Assembly (NCBI RefSeq): GCF_039939195.1
Contig: NZ_JBDUUH010000006.1
Coordinates: 186,001 to 250,000, forward strand
Reading direction: 5' to 3'
DNA: 64,000 nucleotides
DNA from: Foliimonas ilicis
GTDB lineage: Bacteria; Pseudomonadota; Alphaproteobacteria; Rhizobiales; Rhizobiaceae
The notes under the pieces were generated by a model. The model saw only the letters and a program-made list of their open reading frames with translations, did not search any database and was not told the origin of the DNA. The translations under genes were made by a program, and so were the position numbers. The stretch's first letter is position 1; the number at the start of each line of letters is the position of its first letter. Below, in pieces: positions 16,895 through 24,801 of this stretch.

Positions 16895-17394
16895 ATGGTC
16901 CGTCTCCTCGTCACATATATGGAACAAGTTGAGTCCCCGCATGGTGCTGCTTTGTCACCGCCAGTTGCGGGTGCGCGCATCGCGAAGGAAAGCCCTGATG
17001 CTGAAGATTATCTTCAGCTCTATCAATGCGTAGGTGCAACCTTGCAATGGGATGAGCGTCTCCGAATGCCAAGGAACGAGCTTTCGACGTTCTTGCGCAG
17101 CTGTTCCACCGCTCTCTACATTTTACGGCACGACGGGCAAGCACTCGGGCTGTACGAGTTCGATAGTTTTGGTGAGAGGGAGGTAGAGCTAAAACACTTT
17201 GGCCTGATCCCAGCTGCTCAAGGCCGTCGTCCAGGACCGTATCTGTTGGATTGGTCCCTCCGAGCTATATGGAGCGACCGACCTGACCGCATAGGCTTCA
17301 CACGGACACCAATGACCATCCGAAAGCAAAATCCACCTATGAACGCATCGGGTTCAAATCCTATGCCGAAGTGTGGGAAGAATTTCCGGACTGA
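16895..17394 (+). pseudogene. GNAT-family acetyltransferase with a frameshift
   Basis: From ATG 16895 the frame carries an acetyltransferase-like core (ALGLYEFDSFGEREVELKHF, then the acetyl-CoA loop region LIPAAQGRRPGPYLLDWSLR). Near 17290 the frame must change to keep the family's conserved end (LHTDTNDHPKAKSTYERIGF, then a stop at 17392-17394). The uninterrupted frame instead runs into unrelated sequence to 17461. Either a real one-base lesion or a sequencing error. Substrate unknown. Confidence 0.75.
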
Positions 17395-17545
17395 TGCCGC
17401 GTCCAGAAACGGCATCCGGCAGGAATTCTCCCAAGTGGCACATCATGGTAGAATCTGTTAATCGGCGCGGAATATTGGCTCTGACTCAGTTTTGATGCAG
17501 TTGTAACGATGCTGCTTTGCTGGTTTCCACAAAGGAATCAGCCTG

Positions 17546-18160
17546 ATGAGCACCAAGTTTCGGCCCTCTGATTTGGTACCGGCTGGCTTCATCGCCGAAC
17601 GCATCACCCACATTGGCGATGAGACCTGCATCTTGCTTTCCCGAGCCGGCGCTACCGCGTCATGTCTGGCATGCGGACGAATGTCGCGAACGGTTCGAAG
17701 CCGCTATTACCGACAGGTCGCGGACCTCCCCCTGTCGGGAAGGCGCGTCAGACTTCTCGTACGCACGCGGAGGTTCACCTGTGACGCGGTGCTCTGCGGC
17801 AGGCAGATATTCTCCGAGCGGTTCGGCGATGTCCTACCTTCCTACGCCAGACGAACCGGGCGTCCCGAGCATCTCGTCCACCATCTGGCCCTCGCGCTTG
17901 GAGGACGCCCGGCGGCGCTTTTTGCACAGCAGCTCATGCTTCCCGTCAGCAACGACACCTTGCTCCGCGTCATCCGCAGGCAAGGATTGCCGCCGTCGAT
18001 CCCGCCCTCGGTGATTGGCAAAATTGACCGAATGGAGGCCTTCGACTTCACGTCGCTGTCGTACGGAATCTCAGGCCGACGCCGAAATCACACGGCTTAC
18101 CGCTCCACACGAACCTCTCAAGGAAAAGGTGAAGTCAGACAGCCGACGACGATCCGCTGA
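17546..18160 (+). pseudogene. ISL3-family transposase, C-terminally truncated
   Basis: N-terminal ISL3-type region with a zinc-finger pattern (ASCLACGRMSRTVRSRY, later RRFTCDAVLCGRQIF) and the HTH-like region ending PLPPSIPPSVIGKID. At about 18020 homology stops, where VLGIDDWA-type sequence of the catalytic domain would be expected, and the frame continues for 45 unrelated codons. The DDE domain is absent, so it is a dead fragment abutting the L,D-transpeptidase gene. Confidence 0.75.
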
Positions 18161-18890
18161 CGACCACGATAGGCGTGCCGTCGGGCACGCGATCATAGAG
18201 ATCGATGATGTCCTGGTGCATTAGCCGTACGCATCCCGACGAAACCGACTTGCCGATCGATGACCACTCCGGAGAGCCGTGGAGGCGATAGAGCGTATCT
18301 TTGCCCTCCTGGAAAATGTAGAGCGCGCGGGCTCCGAGCGGATTGCTGACACCACCTTCCATGCCACCCTCCCAATCATTTGTGCCGGGTATCTGCCGTG
18401 CTCGATATTTTTCGAGTTCAGGTTGCCGGTCGATCATTTCGTTGGGAGGAAACCAGCGCGGCCACTTCTGTTTCCATTGGATTACCCCGCGACCCGACCA
18501 TTCAAAGCCCTGACGTCCAAGCCCAACGCCGTAGCGGATTGCCTCACCGTTGTAGCCAACGAGAAAGAGAAAATGGTTTGCCGTGTCAACAACGACAGTT
18601 CCCGGTTGTTCTACGGTTGGGTTCGGGACGATTTGGCGATAGAATTTCGGATCAATCCGTTCGATCGGTACCGCAGGGATATCGCGGCCATCGTCGAATG
18701 TGGCCGCATACATCAGATGAGGATCGCCGAAATCAGGACTGGCGCTATATTGTGCAGGCAATGTCGGAAATGGTTCTGCAGTTTGAACAAACGCTGCACG
18801 TTGGGGGCCACTTGTGCAAGCTGCGAGAGCGGCTGATGTAGCGGTCGTCGCAGCCATTGCCAGAAACTTGCGGCGGTTAAATCTAGACAT
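18135..18890 (-). CDS. L,D-transpeptidase (YkuD domain) with Tat-like signal
   Basis: 251 residues from ATG 18890. The signal (RRKFLAMAATTATSAALAAC) has a twin-arginine pair and a possible lipobox Cys. The YkuD catalytic motif is present: LYRLHGSPEWSSIGKSVSSG followed by CVRLMHQD, with the nucleophilic Cys directly after SSG. These enzymes make 3-3 peptidoglycan cross-links or attach proteins to the wall in the periplasm. The family is usually multi-copy in rhizobia. The last bases overlap the ISL3 fragment on the other strand. Dispersed repeat copy C lies upstream. Confidence 0.92.
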   Translation of the reverse strand: MSRFNRRKFLAMAATTATSAALAACTSGPQRAAFVQTAEPFPTLPAQYSASPDFGDPHLMYAATFDDGRDIPAVPIERIDPKFYRQIVPNPTVEQPGTVVVDTANHFLFLVGYNGEAIRYGVGLGRQGFEWSGRGVIQWKQKWPRWFPPNEMIDRQPELEKYRARQIPGTNDWEGGMEGGVSNPLGARALYIFQEGKDTLYRLHGSPEWSSIGKSVSSGCVRLMHQDIIDLYDRVPDGTPIVVVSGSSSAV

Positions 18891-18981
18891 CCGGTTCTCT
18901 CCCGCTGAAAATCCAGCGACGCGCCGAATTGTCAGAAAACGCGTCAAAGTAGTGAATGAACTTAACACAGCAGAAAACTTA

Positions 18982-19045
18982 GGCAGACCGTATGGGAAGT
19001 CGGTTTGATACACCAGGTTTTCTATTGGTTGGCAGTTATCGAGCC
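18982..19045 (+). repeat. Dispersed palindromic repeat, copy C
   Basis: 64 bp beginning GGCAGACCGTATGGGAAGTC and ending GTTATCGAGCC, 13 mismatches to copy B and no gaps. It lies about 90 bp upstream of the L,D-transpeptidase start, reading away from that gene. Confidence 0.75.
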
Positions 19046-19370
19046 CGTCTTGGTAGCGCTTGTCGGTCACCTGGATTACTCGAATAATCGTTCGCACGCA
19101 TGATCTGCGTCCGGAACCTAAATCGCTCATGAGAGTGTCATTTCGTCCCCCGGAACGGGCAGTGTTTACATTGGACTCTTAATGAGACCCGTTGAAGAAG
19201 AGTGCAAGGGTTATGTCGCGGCCGTCCCTATGAGTTGTTGTCGGTCGCTGGCGGCTGGCACCACCGGACCCGCATAGCCTTCGGAGATGCGATCCGGGCG
19301 GCCGTCGGCGTCAGCGACAAAGCCGTCGCGCTGTCGGAGTCCGAATCCCTGGTGCTCACCTTGATGTTTG

Positions 19371-19404
19371 GCAATCTGCCGTCTATATTTACGGCAAGTT
19401 GCCA
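19371..19404. promoter_or_regulatory. Operator palindrome of the Xre/RES operon
   Basis: Two 13-nt arms (GGCAATCTGCCGT and ACGGCAAGTTGCC) match in 11 of 13 positions around an AT-rich 8-nt centre containing a TATATT-like -10 element. It ends 20 nt before the antitoxin start. Autorepression by the antitoxin or toxin-antitoxin complex is the likely role (inference). Confidence 0.6.
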
Positions 19405-19424
19405 CTAACAACAAGGAGGCTGCC

Positions 19425-19862
19425 ATGTCGATTGCCATTGTCGAGGAAGTCGCACGAAAGCTCGGCGGTCAGAGCGTGCTGGGTCAGGTCGTGCGGTCAC
19501 AAGCTGACTTGGCGCTGGCGGTTCGCAACAGGCTCCCGCTCTCTGCCCTTCGGGGGCTTAGCCAGGCCGGAATGACCGAGCGGGAAATTGAGACATTTGT
19601 AATCCCGCAGCGCACTCGCCGTCACCGCGCGGACAAGCAGCAGTCACTGACTGTGGACGAGTCGGACCGCGCTGTCCGGATCTTGCGCGTCCAGTCTCTG
19701 GCCGAGCAGGTCTTCGGTGATCATGACAAGGCGAACCGCTGGCTTCGTCGTCCACTCCTCGAACTCGACAGTGAGACGCCGCTGGTAGTGGCTCAAACCG
19801 AAGCCGGCGCGCGTGTCATCGAAACCATCCTCGGCAAGATCGCCTGGGGCGCAGCCGCCTGA
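19425..19862 (+). CDS. Xre/MbcA/ParS-type antitoxin of a RES toxin
   Basis: 145 residues from ATG 19425, preceded by a strong AAGGAGG ribosome site. N-terminal Xre-like helices (RLPLSALRGLSQAGMTEREI) precede the toxin-binding DUF2384 domain (RILRVQSLAEQVFGDHDKAN, then WLRRPLLELDSETPLVVAQT). This is the typical partner of RES-domain toxins. Its stop overlaps the toxin start by 1 nt (TGATG). Confidence 0.92.
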   Translation: MSIAIVEEVARKLGGQSVLGQVVRSQADLALAVRNRLPLSALRGLSQAGMTEREIETFVIPQRTRRHRADKQQSLTVDESDRAVRILRVQSLAEQVFGDHDKANRWLRRPLLELDSETPLVVAQTEAGARVIETILGKIAWGAAA

Positions 19863-20323
19863 TGTTGCTCTGGCGTCTGTCAGGCAAGCAGTATGCTCGA
19901 GCACTCGACGGCGGCTATGGTCTTCATTTCGACGGACGCTGGAACACCGTCGGCCATGCGGTCACCTACTGTGCTACTTCTCCCGCCCTCTGCGTTCTCG
20001 AGAAGCTCGTCCATGTCGAGGACCCGGCGCTCCTGCCGGAACTCGTCATGGTAACGTATGAGCTGCCGGACGCCGTGACGATAGACAGCCTTGAACTGTC
20101 GGATCTGCCACCGGATTGGCGTCGCCATGAGGCCTGGAGTCAGGAGAGGGGAGACGAATGGCATGAAGGACGCGCCACCCTATTGTTGCGTGTGCCTTCG
20201 GTCGTTGTGCCTGTCGCCAATTCACCGGACGCAAATGTGCTGATAAATCATGGCCATCCGGCTTCAGGCGACATCCGGATCGTCGGCCAGGAATCCTTTT
20301 CACTTGATCCCCGACTATTTTGA
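19862..20323 (+). CDS. RES-domain toxin
   Basis: 153 residues. Family features: LLWRLSGKQYARALDGGYG, the FDGRWNTVG loop, VTYCATSPALCVLEKLVHVE and a C-terminal SFSLDPRLF. Known RES toxins degrade cellular NAD+ by phosphorolysis or hydrolysis, arresting growth until the antitoxin neutralises them. The domain is complete in length and its Arg and Tyr/Glu landmarks look present. Coupled to the antitoxin gene. Confidence 0.92.
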   Translation: MLLWRLSGKQYARALDGGYGLHFDGRWNTVGHAVTYCATSPALCVLEKLVHVEDPALLPELVMVTYELPDAVTIDSLELSDLPPDWRRHEAWSQERGDEWHEGRATLLLRVPSVVVPVANSPDANVLINHGHPASGDIRIVGQESFSLDPRLF

Positions 20324-20848
20324 GTGCGTGCGAGGACTGGGTGTGCTCCGGGTTCGGCGTTATGCGCCCGCCTGACGAAGCGCGCCTCCTTGCGCGTCAG
20401 GTCGTCCTCCTGTCCGACACTGCATTCGTGGTTGTTCTGACCCCAATAGTGGGCGCCGCTCGAAACCTGCCATTCGTTTGCTTCTCCCGGACGGCAGAGC
20501 CGGGTCCAGGAGGAGACTGTCAGCCTTGGTCGCTGAGGACAAGAAGCGGACTCACCATAGGCGTGTTATCTCAACGCGCCTCATCAATTCGCAATATCGT
20601 CAGACGCATTTGTGGGGTGAAATGGGGTCCACTCCAAGGTGACACTACGCGCTTGCCTGACATGCTAGCCCATCTAGCCTGATGTAAGTGTCATCAAGCT
20701 TCCCTTCTTCTTGGAATCGTATGTCAGCATTACCCAAGACTGCGCACGCTCCTGTGCTCGGCAGCGTCCTGGCGACATCACTTCTCACGCTCCCCTATGG
20801 GTGGCCCTCGCGCGACGACCAGGAAAGCGCAGGGCATTGATAGCAGGC
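20324..20848. other. Stretch without a confident gene downstream of the RES toxin
   Basis: Open frames here look like chance. One short frame at about 20720-20840 begins with a hydrophobic, signal-like segment (PVLGSVLATSLLTLPYGW) but has no body. I see no terminator or repeat that I trust. Confidence 0.4.
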
Positions 20849-21031
20849 CTACTGATCTTTGGGGGCCGGCACGCTTTCGGCTTGAAGGACATTAAGGATG
20901 TTTTCGGTCCCCGTGAGGGGACCGTCGTCAAATGTCAGGTAGATTTTCCCTTCCTGTGCCATCGCAGAGCGCGGGATCTCGGATTGTAGAACCGTCCTCT
21001 TTGTCGCTGTCTCCACTGTCGCATATCATGC
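20849..21031 (-). pseudogene. Fragment of a polysaccharide deacetylase (NodB-type)
   Basis: Minus-strand frame ending at the stop at 20849-20851 contains QEGKIYLTFDDGPLTGTENI, the first metal-binding motif (TFDDGP) of the NodB deacetylase fold, followed by LNVLQAESVPA. Homology then breaks off and a stop follows. The catalytic second half is missing, and no start or signal is seen upstream. A truncated relic. Confidence 0.65.
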
Positions 21032-21245
21032 AGCCGGCCGTTTGTGCTCCGTGACGAACACGCGACACAAAGCCTTCCGAGCTTCGGGCCGTAACGATCT
21101 GACGCCGGTTTCAGGATTTGCGCGACAAGGGACGGCTACCGGCACGCGCGATCAGCGCCCCCGGTAGGCCAGCATAATCAGGCTATAGCCCGAAACTGCG
21201 CCTTACCTTCATGCAAGAAGCACGCTTTTGAGAAAAGTCCCACAT

Positions 21246-21530
21246 CTACTTTGTTGGGTAAGCGTATGTCCTGCATATCCGGCAAGGGCTTGGCCTCCGG
21301 AAGAAGGCGGGCGGATAGTAGACCGGCCATCCGGCCAGCTCGAACCAGGGATGGCCGAGCTGCGCCTGAGCCGCCACGCGGTCCACTGCGTCGCCGTCCA
21401 GACCGCGACGAGCACGATCGAGAAGACGACGACGATCTGGAGCCAAAGGACACGGGTGGCGGACGAGGCGGGGCTGCTCCTCTTCTTCGTTGCGAATCGG
21501 CGAAGAAGAACAGGCACGGCACGGGTTTCA
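21246..21530 (-). pseudogene. N-terminal fragment of a TraG/VirD4-type coupling protein
   Basis: Two overlapping minus-strand frames join to give the membrane N-terminus typical of Trb-type integrative-element TraG proteins: ATRVLWLQIVVVFSIVLVAV and WTATQWTAWRL in one frame, then QLGHPWFELAGWPVYYPPAF in another. The frame must shift at least once, and the ATPase domain is absent. It shows that a conjugative element was once here, in the same orientation as the relaxase remnant near 24.1 kb. Confidence 0.7.
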
Positions 21531-21619
21531 ATCGCGGATGGCCCGGGCGTCGTAGAGGAGCGTAGGGATTGCGGAAAATACTTGTCGCTGTCGGTCCGTC
21601 GCGAGGGCCGCCATTCACT

Positions 21620-22282
21620 TCAGGAGGCTGAGTCGAGCCCCATCTGCCAGAAGTCCGCCTCCAGCCGCGACGCCTTGCCGAACAGCGCGGCCAGTTTCGT
21701 GAACCGTCTGTCCGTCATGCTGCGTTCGGCGAGATCATCCAGTTGACGTCGTGCGCCGGCCGCCACGGCCTGATAGGCTTCGCCTGCATATTCTGCGATC
21801 CACTCGCGATAGGGATGCTCACCCAAGGCGTCGACGCCATCCGGCGCGAGCCTGTTCGCGATTTCGGCATAACCGATGACGCAGGGCGCCAGCGCGACCT
21901 GCAGATCGAGCAGATCGCCAGCCGCGCCGCAGTCGAGCACGAAGCGGGTATAGGCGACCGTCGCCTGATGCTCGGGCGCGGCCTCGATCTCGTCGCGGGA
22001 AATATCCCAGCGCTCGCAGAGCCGCACATGCAGTTCGGTCTCGTCCAGTATGCCGGCGAGCCCCGCCTGCGCGGCGCGGATGTCGGCGATGGTCCGGCTC
22101 TTGTAGGCGGCGAGCGCCCAAGCGCGGGCGAACTGGATGAGGAACAAGTAGTCCTGAACGAGATAAGTGCGGAAGGCTGATTCCGGCAGCGTGCCTTTCC
22201 CCAACTGCCGCACGAAGGCATGGTCGACATAGCTCTCCCATTCGGGGGTGGCTTCCTGGCTGAGGCGATCGAAGACATCCAT
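21620..22282 (-). CDS. tenA: TenA-family aminopyrimidine aminohydrolase, Cys-type
   Basis: 220 residues. TenA/thiaminase-II fold with LVQDYLFLIQFARAWALAAY near the N-terminus and the conserved active-site block LAPCVIGYAEI, whose Cys marks the TenA_C subgroup that hydrolyses aminopyrimidines in thiamine salvage. It lies 3 nt downstream of a second TenA gene, and both sit behind a TPP riboswitch, so expression should fall when thiamine pyrophosphate is plentiful. Cytosolic. Confidence 0.93.
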   Translation of the reverse strand: MDVFDRLSQEATPEWESYVDHAFVRQLGKGTLPESAFRTYLVQDYLFLIQFARAWALAAYKSRTIADIRAAQAGLAGILDETELHVRLCERWDISRDEIEAAPEHQATVAYTRFVLDCGAAGDLLDLQVALAPCVIGYAEIANRLAPDGVDALGEHPYREWIAEYAGEAYQAVAAGARRQLDDLAERSMTDRRFTKLAALFGKASRLEADFWQMGLDSAS

Positions 22283-22285
22283 GGC

Positions 22286-22933
22286 TCACTCTCCCGCTTC
22301 ATAGGCTGCGTCGAAGAAGGCCAGTTCCAACGAAACGGCCCGCGGGAAGAAGTCCTGGCTCACTTCGGCCTCGGCCGGCCCGACCCGGTCCAGTTCGGAG
22401 CGCAGGAAGGCGACGAATTCGCGGAAGTCGGGATTGTCGTGCAGCGTGATCCATTCCGCATGGACAAAGTTCTCCGGCAGCGGCGTCGGCGCGCGCGAGG
22501 CCCAGTCGAGATAGAGCCATTCGGCGACGTTGAGAACGGAAAGCGCGGCGGCATAGGAGCGCGTGGCGGCCGCCTCGCGCATGATCGCCTGAAAGCCTTT
22601 CGTCGGTTCCGTGTCCGCAATGGTCGCGCGCTGATCCTGCGTCACGCCGAGCGCCTCGAAGGCGCGCAGGAAATAGGTGTTCTCCTCGCCCGAGATGAGG
22701 CCGGCGAAGCGGCCGAAGCGCAGCCGGGCCTCGAACGTGTCGGCGGTGGCGATGGCGGCGCCGAGCAGCGTCAGGAAACTGTCGAGGAAGCGGTGGTCCT
22801 GCACGAGGTAGGCGGCCATCACCTCGTCGGAGATGGCATCAGTGAACAGTTCGGTGACGAAGCGGTGCTCGACCGCCTTCGTCCAGGTCGGCTCGCTGGC
22901 GCGTTTCAGGTTTTCGGTGAAACGTTCGGTCAT
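22286..22933 (-). CDS. TenA-family protein, Glu-type (no active-site Cys)
   Basis: 215 residues from ATG 22933, at the end of the riboswitch leader. The same fold (AAYLVQDHRFLDSFLTLLGA) is present, but the block that carries Cys in classical TenA reads LSVLNVAEWLYLDWAS, with Glu instead; this fits the TenA_E subgroup. TenA_E proteins act in thiamine salvage, probably on formylated or otherwise modified pyrimidine breakdown products. Tandem pairing of E and C forms suggests consecutive steps (inference). Confidence 0.9.
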   Translation of the reverse strand: MTERFTENLKRASEPTWTKAVEHRFVTELFTDAISDEVMAAYLVQDHRFLDSFLTLLGAAIATADTFEARLRFGRFAGLISGEENTYFLRAFEALGVTQDQRATIADTEPTKGFQAIMREAAATRSYAAALSVLNVAEWLYLDWASRAPTPLPENFVHAEWITLHDNPDFREFVAFLRSELDRVGPAEAEVSQDFFPRAVSLELAFFDAAYEAGE

Positions 22934-23027
22934 GGTGCTGCCCTTTCGTGGCTGGCAGCGAGACCGCGTGTTTTCTGGCATGGTGCGGCCTCGCAGGGAG
23001 GCCGGCAAAAGGCAGGCTTCGACAATC

Positions 23028-23119
23028 CCATCCCTTCGCCGGCATGATCCGGATCAGGTTCGAAGGGTCACCGCGCTGCTTGCGCCAGCGGTATCTCAGC
23101 CCCTTGCGGGGCTCCCCTT
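23028..23119 (-). promoter_or_regulatory. TPP (THI-box) riboswitch
   Basis: Read on the minus strand, the segment begins GGGGAGCCCC and has the conserved core GGGGCTGAGATACC, a variable P3 arm, then GACCCTTCGAACCTGATCCG and GGATCATGCCGGCGAAGGGA. These are the hallmark TPP-aptamer blocks. It ends about 95 nt before the first TenA start, leaving room for an expression platform. It explains control of both TenA genes. Confidence 0.95.
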
Positions 23120-23213
23120 GGTCGGCGCCATTGTAGGTGGGGTCGGGAAAGATGTCACCTTGCTATAAGCGCGGTCCCGCGCTTGCGACCGAAGGACCGG
23201 GCGTGTGACTGGT

Positions 23214-23651
23214 TCAGCTTGCCGGCAATTGCTTCAGTGGATTGGCGACCGGAACGCCGAGCGGCGCGAAGTGGCGCTCGTTGGCCGTCAGGACGGTCAT
23301 GCCGTGCGCGGCCGCCGTGGCGGCAATGGCGATGTCCTCGAAGCCGGGATCGTGCGCCCGCGCCCGATCGAGGATCGCGCCAGCCTCACGCGCTTCCGCG
23401 ATGCCGAAAGCGAGGATGCGGCCGGCATAGAAGTGTTCGACAGTCGTAAGCCAGCGCCGCAGCCTGTCGGCCTTGGTGGTCGCGCCGATCCTGACGGCGC
23501 GGGCGATGCCCGCCTCGATCTCGGCAATGGTGACGGCCGAGAGATAGAGGCGGTCGCCGTTCGCGCGCACCCAGGCCGCGAACGCCTCCACGCCGATCTG
23601 CTGTTTCGTCGGCGCGTCGGCGGAAACGATGTTGGTGTCGAACAGGTACAT
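23214..23651 (-). CDS. vapC: VapC-type PIN-domain toxin
   Basis: 145 residues from ATG 23651. PIN-domain acidic residues are visible: MYLFDTNIVS (Asp 5), TIAEIEAGI (Glu), AHDPGFEDIAIAATAAAHG (Asp) and a final VLTANERHF. VapC enzymes are Mg2+-dependent ribonucleases cutting tRNA or rRNA. The start lies 5 nt after the stop of a PhD-type antitoxin gene. It sits between relaxase and TraG remnants, so it may be cargo or a maintenance module of a former integrative element. Confidence 0.92.
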   Translation of the reverse strand: MYLFDTNIVSADAPTKQQIGVEAFAAWVRANGDRLYLSAVTIAEIEAGIARAVRIGATTKADRLRRWLTTVEHFYAGRILAFGIAEAREAGAILDRARAHDPGFEDIAIAATAAAHGMTVLTANERHFAPLGVPVANPLKQLPAS

Positions 23652-23656
23652 GAAGC

Positions 23657-23908
23657 TTAAAGGGCTGCGTCGCGCAGGGCGCGGGCGGGCTTGCGCGACC
23701 GCTCCGGAATGTCGCCCGGCTCGCCGGGGAAGGACAGAAGCAGGTCCGCGAAGTCCGGGGCCTTCGAGATGCGCTCCCACTCGTCGAAGGAGACGAGCAC
23801 GGCCTCCTTGCGGCCATGCCTGGTGATCACGGTCGGATCGCCGGCGACGGCCCGGTCGACCACGGCGGACAATGTCGCCTTCGCGTCCTTGAGCTGGATT
23901 TCCTTCAT
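23657..23908 (-). CDS. PhD/YefM-family antitoxin
   Basis: 83 residues from ATG 23908. The N-terminal PhD/YefM dimer domain is clear (MKEIQLKDAKATLSAVVDRA, then GDPTVITRHGRKEAVLVSFD), followed by an acidic-to-basic toxin-binding tail. It binds the operator upstream as a dimer in homologous systems. A perfect palindrome begins 14 nt upstream of its start. Confidence 0.92.
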   Translation of the reverse strand: MKEIQLKDAKATLSAVVDRAVAGDPTVITRHGRKEAVLVSFDEWERISKAPDFADLLLSFPGEPGDIPERSRKPARALRDAAL

Positions 23909-23921
23909 GGCAGGACTCCGA

Positions 23922-23943
23922 ATATGACTATTGGTAGTCATAT
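23922..23943. promoter_or_regulatory. Operator palindrome of the PhD/VapC operon
   Basis: Perfect inverted repeat ATATGACTA-TTGG-TAGTCATAT, 14 nt upstream of the antitoxin start. The length and position are those of PhD-type autoregulatory operators. Confidence 0.7.
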
Positions 23944-24018
23944 ATAGCGTCGATGTGCCGGACGCAAGGCGCGGCCGCCACGGTGGCCGGTCGGCAACAT
24001 GCCGCCTTCGGTCGGCGC

Positions 24019-24300
24019 TCACAGGCCGAGCCCGCGCTTGCGGCCGAAGGACCAGTCGACGCCGCCATCTGCGCGGGCGACGCCGGAGATATGCCGGCCG
24101 ATGTGGTTCTCCACGGATGGCGTCCACGGCACGAGCTTGAAGCCCAGCCCGTCGTCGATCATGGCGAAGCGACCGGATGACAGGATGAAGCGTTGACGAT
24201 AGGTGCCGGCAGCGGATTGCTGGAACGGCATGTTCATTTCGCCGGCCAGTTTCTGGCCGAGCGCGTCCAGCTCGCGCTGCCGGGCCGTGCCCGACGATGA
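24019..24300 (-). pseudogene. C-terminal fragment of a DUF3363-type relaxase
   Basis: The minus-strand frame from about 24300 to the stop at 24019 reads as the end of large integrative-element relaxases: TARQRELDALGQKLAGEM, then SSGRFAMIDDGLGFKLVPW and GGVDWSFGRKRGLGL at the very end. Sequence upstream of 24300 does not continue the protein, so only about 93 C-terminal residues remain and the relaxase domain is gone. Confidence 0.75.
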
Positions 24301-24442
24301 TGAGCACTACGTCTACGCTATAGCCCTCTAATCCCGCAATCGTCTTGCTTGATTGCGGAGACGATCGCGACAATGGGCTGAAATGGCCTGTTGCCGATAG
24401 GCTTTGCGGTTTTTAGGGTTTCAAGCGGCTGTGCCTTTCAGA

Positions 24443-24459
24443 GAATCCTTGAAGGATTC
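24443..24459. promoter_or_regulatory. Perfect 17-bp palindrome upstream of the VapBC-HNH cassette
   Basis: GAATCCTT-G-AAGGATTC, about 42 nt before the first gene of the cassette (ATG 24502). A weaker AT-rich inverted repeat (ATATT/AATAT, 24473-24488) lies between them. This is the likely operator for the antitoxin, by position. Confidence 0.5.
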
Positions 24460-24501
24460 GCGCCGTGCGGTTATATTACTGGAAATATCCAGGAGGCGGC
24501 T

Positions 24502-24801
24502 ATGGGCAGCTCGCAGAAACGCGCTATTCAAAACTATCGATCTCGTTTGAGCGAGCGCGGCCTGGCGCGCTTCGAAGTGTTGGCCCGAGATGCGGATCGC
24601 GATCTTATACGGTCCTTGGCGCGTCGCTTGGCTGAAGACGGCCCGGAGGCGTCGCGCCTCCGCGAGGCGGTCACTCAGACCATTGGCGGCGAGCCGCCGA
24701 AGAAGGGTGGGATTTTGGCGGCGCTACGACGGTCCCCTCTCGTGGGCGCGGACCTCGATCTCGTCCGTGTCCATGAAGAAGGGCGAGCCGTCGAAATCTG
24801 A
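24502..24801 (+). CDS. Antitoxin of a VapBC pair, first gene of a four-gene cassette
   Basis: 99 residues from ATG 24502 with an excellent ribosome site (CCAGGAGG). A basic, helical N-terminus (SQKRAIQNYRSRLSERGLAR, then FEVLARDADRDLIRSLARRL) resembles ribbon-helix-helix-like VapB partners of rhizobial PIN toxins. The C-terminus (KKGGILAALRRSPLVGADLD) is the probable toxin-binding arm. The stop overlaps the VapC start (TGATG). Confidence 0.85.
   Translation: MGSSQKRAIQNYRSRLSERGLARFEVLARDADRDLIRSLARRLAEDGPEASRLREAVTQTIGGEPPKKGGILAALRRSPLVGADLDLVRVHEEGRAVEI

Noticed and set aside
22220..23047. 275-codon plus-strand frame over the second TenA gene
   Set aside because: Antisense of tenA and of the riboswitch; composition (Gly/Arg/Glu repeats) is that of a shadow frame.
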